In this document: one piece after another, positions 60,462 through 64,000 of the stretch | Layout of the letters: each line of letters opens with the position of its first letter | How positions within the stretch are numbered: position 1 is the first letter of the stretch | DNA from: Rhodocollybia butyracea | Lineage: Eukaryota > Basidiomycota > Agaricomycetes > Agaricales > Omphalotaceae | Assembly: GCA_015501585.1 (NCBI GenBank) | Contig: JADNRY010000154.1 | Coordinates: 85,752-149,751, forward strand | Length of the DNA: 64,000 nt | Reading direction: 5' to 3' | Made by a program: the position numbers and the translations under genes | The notes under the pieces: model-generated | Told to the model about the DNA's origin: nothing | The model's input: the letters and a program-made list of their open reading frames with translations, nothing else | The model's database searches: none

Positions 60462-60758
60462 GTGAAAATTTGAAGTTGCGAGAAAATGAAACAGAAGTTG
60501 CGAGAAAATGAAGAACAACTTGCGAGAAAATGTGGGAAAAAGTTGAACTTGCGAGAAATTGGACTTGTGAGAAAATGAACTTGCGAGAAATTGATGAACA
60601 ACTTGCGAGAAATTGACTAACAACTTGCGAGAAATTGACTAACAACTTGCGAGAAATTGATGAACAACTTGCGAGAAATTGACTAACAACTTGCGAGAAA
60701 TTGACTAACAACTTGCGAGAAATTGACTATGTATTTATTCACACTTCTGAACAGCATA
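60462..60758 (-). repeat. Right terminal inverted repeat with 21-bp array
   Basis: Inverse of 51,987-52,175. Between the terminal sequence and the shared inner part it has about five additional units of CAACTTGCGAGAAATTGACTA (21 bp; about 60,596-60,725) that the left end lacks. Confidence 0.75.
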
Positions 60759-60864
60759 CCCGAGGTCACGGTCCTACTGTCATGTGTCGTTGCTCACTAG
60801 TCACATGACAGAGTCGAGACCTGGCTCTAACCAGATATGGTAAGTTACATAACTAACCGGCCCT

Positions 60865-61004
60865 GAAAACTAACTTGTGAGAAATAGACACTTAGCCAAC
60901 TGCGAGAAATAAAGTAAACTTGAATACAACTTGCGAGGAAATTGTATGATACAACTTGCGAGAAAATGACAATGTAATTATTCACACTTTTGAACAGCAT
61001 AAAC
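60865..61004 (-). repeat. Second, diverged copy of the element terminus
   Basis: Reading inward on the minus strand, TATGCTGTTCAAAAGTGTGAATAATTACAT is followed by several TTCTCGCAAGTTG-type motifs, as in the right terminal repeat but with clear divergence. It is a remnant of an older related element adjacent to the large one. Confidence 0.6.
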
Positions 61005-62090
61005 GATTGATACGTGAGGAATATTGGGGGAGATGATCATATATGGCTGCGTGAGAGGACTGATCATGAACCAGCAGCAGGGAAGGAGTTTGCGCTTTTG
61101 TTCCATATTCTGCACAGAAGGTTATTGCCGAGACACACCAAGTACGAGCGAGCAAGGGCAGGACAGGCTCTGGAATATATGGGACCTCGACAGATTGTGA
61201 GCATCTTTGGCATCGTCTGATGGTGTATTGACGTACTAGCTTCAAGGGCCTTTACCGATGATGACTGCAAAATAGGCTCCGGGATCCTTGGAAGTCCCTT
61301 GGAGAAAGTTGTCCATGTATTCTAATATATGTGCAGATCGGGTATTGAAATACGATGACGTAGTAGTGGGGAAATACAGTACGTATCGGCACTGGCTCTG
61401 TGGGAAGGACTTGTTTAATCAATTTTTAGGTGCCTTTCACGGAAGAGGGATACCTGTCACCAAATTTCAATGTACAAAGGTCAAAAATCTCTGTAGGTTC
61501 AATTTGACGCGCTTTTTTTGAGCGAAAGCTGACTGTTTCTCAACAGACCTCAAAACTAGAAGCTAGAACACATCTTCTGCCATTTAAACATATACGCTGT
61601 GCTTTGTTACCTATGTTCCAGATAATGTATCGATTGTACTTACTCTAATGTACTTAGTATTCAGCATTCGCGCTCATTCGCGTCGACGGGACTGTACCCG
61701 CTACGCACGTAGCGTGTGCTGATATTTTTTGCGCGCCATGTGACATGTCACCAATATCAGTTTTCAAACAATGTTCAGCACTTTTTGTGATTTTCTCCCG
61801 ATTTTTTCCTGTATGACGAGGGAGCATTGGTAAAACGTCAGCAAACATATCTGGCCAGCGAACCAAATTCTTCTTCACAGGTCCTGAAGCTTACAGTACG
61901 GGAACAATTTCACTCCTCGTAAATCGCTCGAATTCAACTCGAATTATCACTTCGAAAATTGTATACCAAAGTTCATTTCTTGAGCTTTTGCAATGATGGC
62001 TTTGGAACTTCCTGGATTCCTGCAGCCAGTAATTTGCAAGAAATCTGGTCAACTTGAGAGCGAAGCGGGTCCACGTTCTCGTTAACCGGA
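61005..62090. other. Weak coding remnants, not identified
   Basis: 61,014-61,220 (+) keeps a plausible stretch (AAGKEFALLFHILHRRLLPR) and 61,288-61,521 another (DDVVVGKYSTYRHWLCGKDLF). Neither connects into a gene and no family was recognised. The remainder to 62,090 has nothing supportable. Confidence 0.3.
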
Positions 62091-63140
62091 TGATTCTTGG
62101 CATTACATCGCCACGTCGGTTCTCTATATGTCTTCTCACTTCTGTCTTCTCTGGACAGAGATATCCCTGGGGACCCGGATTCGCCGATTCATGTCTGTGG
62201 TGAAACTCTGTCTGTGACCATCAGATTTACCAATACTCTTACGCGGACACCAGAGGGAGAAGCTGGGTCTTTATCGAAACTTATACCTCGATCAGTTCGT
62301 ACACACAAACGGCATCTCATTCCGTCAGCTCAGCTAGTACTGCGCGACCTCCGACGTTGCCCGCAGGTTTGTACAAGCCAACCTTTACGGAGACGGATGA
62401 CGGTTAATGACGGCGGAAGAAAAATCTTGTTGACCGGGTGACCATTGATCTGCATGAAGCTGAGAATATATCGAAGATCGTCTTAAAGAATGGTAAAGTT
62501 AGCATCTTACACTCGAATATTGCTTGTTGCTGATGCGCTTCTTCTACATGTGCCCTCTCTACATCAGGAACTGTGACTTTGACGCTGATCCGATACCCAG
62601 TATACAAACCATCAATTCAAGCCACCAATAATATCTCCAACTCTTCAAGCTTCATCTACGAGGTTAATTCTCTTCTCCTCGCACATGGTACACCTGTGCA
62701 ATCGGCATCATTGCTGTACGCTCCGTCACCGCATCTTTCTCCTCTTCCGCCTTTGCCACTATCTGCCCAGATTGAGCAGCAAGAAAGCCCTACATCTGGC
62801 TTCTCTACGAGACGCTCTACTCCAAGGAAGTGCTCCGCAGCTCGGCTCAGGATCTTGGGCGGTCATTTGTGGGAGGAAGTCCTATATGGAGATTTCCAAG
62901 CTAGGACTGAGATCGACCGTTAAAATCAAGTTACTACCAGCCTTGGCTTCTACTTCGGGAACCGTATTGGGTTGTCAATTCACGCTTCATTCAGCTATCT
63001 ACTCATTCGGTTCTACCGATGACCTGGTTAAACACGGGCGTCGTAAAATCTGTACCTCTTTCATCGCAGCATGTTTTTTCGTTACAGCGGACGGGATGAT
63101 ATTTCTGAGGGCCGTCTGCACCATATTTGGTAGTATCTAA
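62090..63140 (+). pseudogene. Unidentified gene remnant
   Basis: Several consecutive plus-strand stretches read like protein. 62,150-62,345 gives SPIHVCGETLSVTIRFTNTL and HKRHLIPSAQLVLRDLRRCP. About 62,440-62,540 gives VTIDLHEAENISKIVLKNGK. 62,573-62,923 gives TVTLTLIRYPVYKPSIQATN and a proline/serine-rich tail. The N-terminal part resembles a beta-sandwich (arrestin-like) strand pattern, but that is only an impression. Frame changes near 62,345-62,440 and a TGA at about 62,536 suggest decay, unless several short introns were missed. Confidence 0.35.
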
Positions 63141-63517
63141 TGTCATGTAAGTAGACGAGCATCTTTGTTGCATTATTCACTGCGAGAACTAGTACCTTAA
63201 CCGACCTTGTGTTCTACTAAGCTTTCCGGTAAAGTATACACGCCTCATTCTTTTCCTTTGGGATGATACCTGCTAAAGGGTCTAAGCTCTAAGGCCGGAT
63301 GTACGACAGACCAATATCGTCTGAGTCAGAGTCGTACTATGTTGTACAAAGGAGGCTAGATAGCCGAGAGGATGAAGTAGGCTTCCGAGCTCGAACGTTT
63401 AACAGATATCGTCTTTGACGGTTGGGGGGCTGATTTAGTTTAATTTGAGAATATGGCTGGGATTTATTCGAGTTACAAACATATCGCTACCGCCCTCCCT
63501 TTCCCTTTGGATTAACA
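63141..63517. other. Intergenic, nothing recognised
   Basis: No gene or repeat structure was seen. Confidence 0.3.
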
Positions 63518-63703
63518 TCACGCCAGGACCACGGCCTTCTTCAATGCATTCTCCCGGAACAAGACCGCAGCATCTGTAATAGGTATGGGAGGCTCAGGGT
63601 TCTTAATCCGAGCCATTACATCACCCAACCGCTTAGCCGCGCAAATTTTTCGAAAAACTCCGATAGCTGCTTCATCCGCGAAGTCATAGATTTTGTCTGA
63701 CAT
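63518..63703 (-). CDS. Small hypothetical protein (61 aa)
   Basis: ATG at 63,701-63,703. It reads MSDKIYDFADEAAIGVFRKI and continues to FRENALKKAVVLA before the stop. It is charged, has no signal peptide, and looks like real protein, but it could equally be the last exon of a larger minus-strand gene that includes upstream codons to about 63,790. No family was recognised. It lies about 100 bp downstream of the partial gene at the window edge and has the same orientation. Confidence 0.3.
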   Translation of the reverse strand: MSDKIYDFADEAAIGVFRKICAAKRLGDVMARIKNPEPPIPITDAAVLFRENALKKAVVLA

Positions 63704-63797
63704 CCTGGCGCGCTGGGTTGTGGCAAGGCAATGGCATAGTACACCGTATATTCATGCTTCACATGCTTCTTTTTGCTCTTCGGCGGAGAGAGAAAAA

Positions 63798-64000
63798 TCA
63801 AAAATTCTTGGCGTCGGAGACAGCCCCACCAAACACTATGTCGTGAGGAATCCCCTCCTTCGATGAGGTGACGGCGTATCCATATCCATATCCCTGGAAC
63901 TGTGTCATATTGGTACAGAAGTTCACTCCTGTGAGGTTGTAATAAAGCATGTCCGAGAGGCCAGGTTCTATATGTCTACCCCTCGCGATCAGTTTGTATG
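63798..64000 (-). CDS. C-terminal part of a gene running off the right edge
   Basis: Minus-strand frame open from the window edge to a TGA at 63,798-63,800. It reads GLSDMLYYNLTGVNFCTNMT, then QFQGYGYGYAVTSSKEGIPH and ends FGGAVSDAKNF. The residue pattern and uninterrupted frame suggest a real C-terminus. I do not recognise the family. The start and most of the gene lie outside the window. Confidence 0.5.
   Translation of the reverse strand, partial: YKLIARGRHIEPGLSDMLYYNLTGVNFCTNMTQFQGYGYGYAVTSSKEGIPHDIVFGGAVSDAKNF

Larger units (their letters stand above)
51987..60758. mobile_element. 8.8-kb inverted-repeat element carrying four decayed genes
   Basis: The outermost sequence TATGCTGTTCAGAAGTGTGAATAAATACAT starts at 51,987 and is repeated inverted ending at 60,758, identical by eye over about 50 bp. 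The similarity continues for about 190 bp into each side as arrays of TTCTCGCAAGTTG motifs. Inside are, on -, a serine/acidic-rich protein, a TET/JBP-like dioxygenase and an rve integrase, and on +, a BTB protein, all damaged. TET/JBP genes are known to travel with DNA transposons in mushrooms (the KDZ class). I did not find a KDZ-type transposase, and no matching target duplication flanks the ends, so the class and exact limits are uncertain. Confidence 0.6.

Noticed and set aside
60596..60730. 21-bp repeats resembling a CRISPR array
   Set aside because: Units are contiguous without unique spacers and form part of an inverted terminus.
51979..60766. Target duplication for the large inverted-repeat element
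   Set aside because: Flanks GGCCCTGT and CCCGAGGT do not match, and neither do shifted alternatives or the second terminus at about 61,004.
63340..63400. Sequence resembling part of a tRNA (GATAGCCGAGAGGATGAAGTAGGC)
   Set aside because: No complete cloverleaf with acceptor stem and T-loop could be drawn around it.

Overview
The window is eukaryotic and almost certainly from a mushroom-forming basidiomycete (Agaricomycetes). Coding sequence is broken by many short introns of about 48-65 nt with GT...AG ends. The recognisable proteins are typical of that group: expanded TPR-CHAT proteins, a TET/JBP-type dioxygenase carried by a mobile element, a BTB protein and an rve-type integrase. No operons, Shine-Dalgarno sites, rRNA, tRNA or CRISPR were seen. 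Most of the window is decayed duplicates and transposons. Few genes are intact.

Positions 1 to about 45,200 are a segmental array. A unit of about 8-10 kb is repeated four times: unit 1 about 1-9,700, unit 2 about 9,700-17,550, unit 3 about 17,550-31,700, unit 4 about 31,700-45,200. The ancestral order is: a conserved short gene on + (here called the GDYGEID-motif gene), unidentified spacer sequence, a delta-1-pyrroline-5-carboxylate dehydrogenase (P5CDH) copy on +, then a TPR-CHAT gene on - that converges on P5CDH and diverges from the next unit's GDYGEID gene. The P5CDH copies are all dead. Of three TPR-CHAT copies, only the one at 13,489-17,211 has an unbroken main exon with its predicted His/Cys dyad. 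The best GDYGEID copy (40,752-41,781) is nearly intact. Unit 3 is enlarged by two adjacent hAT-type elements, unit 4 by a young LTR retrotransposon without coding capacity.

From 45,200 to 51,420 there is a 1.5 kb element with a 9-bp target duplication, a 371-bp foldback inserted in poly-C, an apparently intact two-exon membrane protein gene (47,497-49,423, -), and a 539-bp CACTA-like element. At 51,420-51,985 there is a last scrap of the array unit.

An inverted-repeat element of about 8.8 kb (51,987-60,758) follows. It holds four decayed genes: a serine/acidic-rich presumably nuclear protein, a TET/JBP-like dioxygenase, an rve integrase and a BTB protein. The last 3 kb carry weak coding remnants and, at the right edge, the C-terminus of a minus-strand gene that runs out of the window.

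The strongest candidates for new biology are the TPR-CHAT/P5CDH/GDYGEID array and the large inverted-repeat element with its TET/JBP-like gene. Everything here is read by eye. Family names come from recalled motifs and no database was searched.
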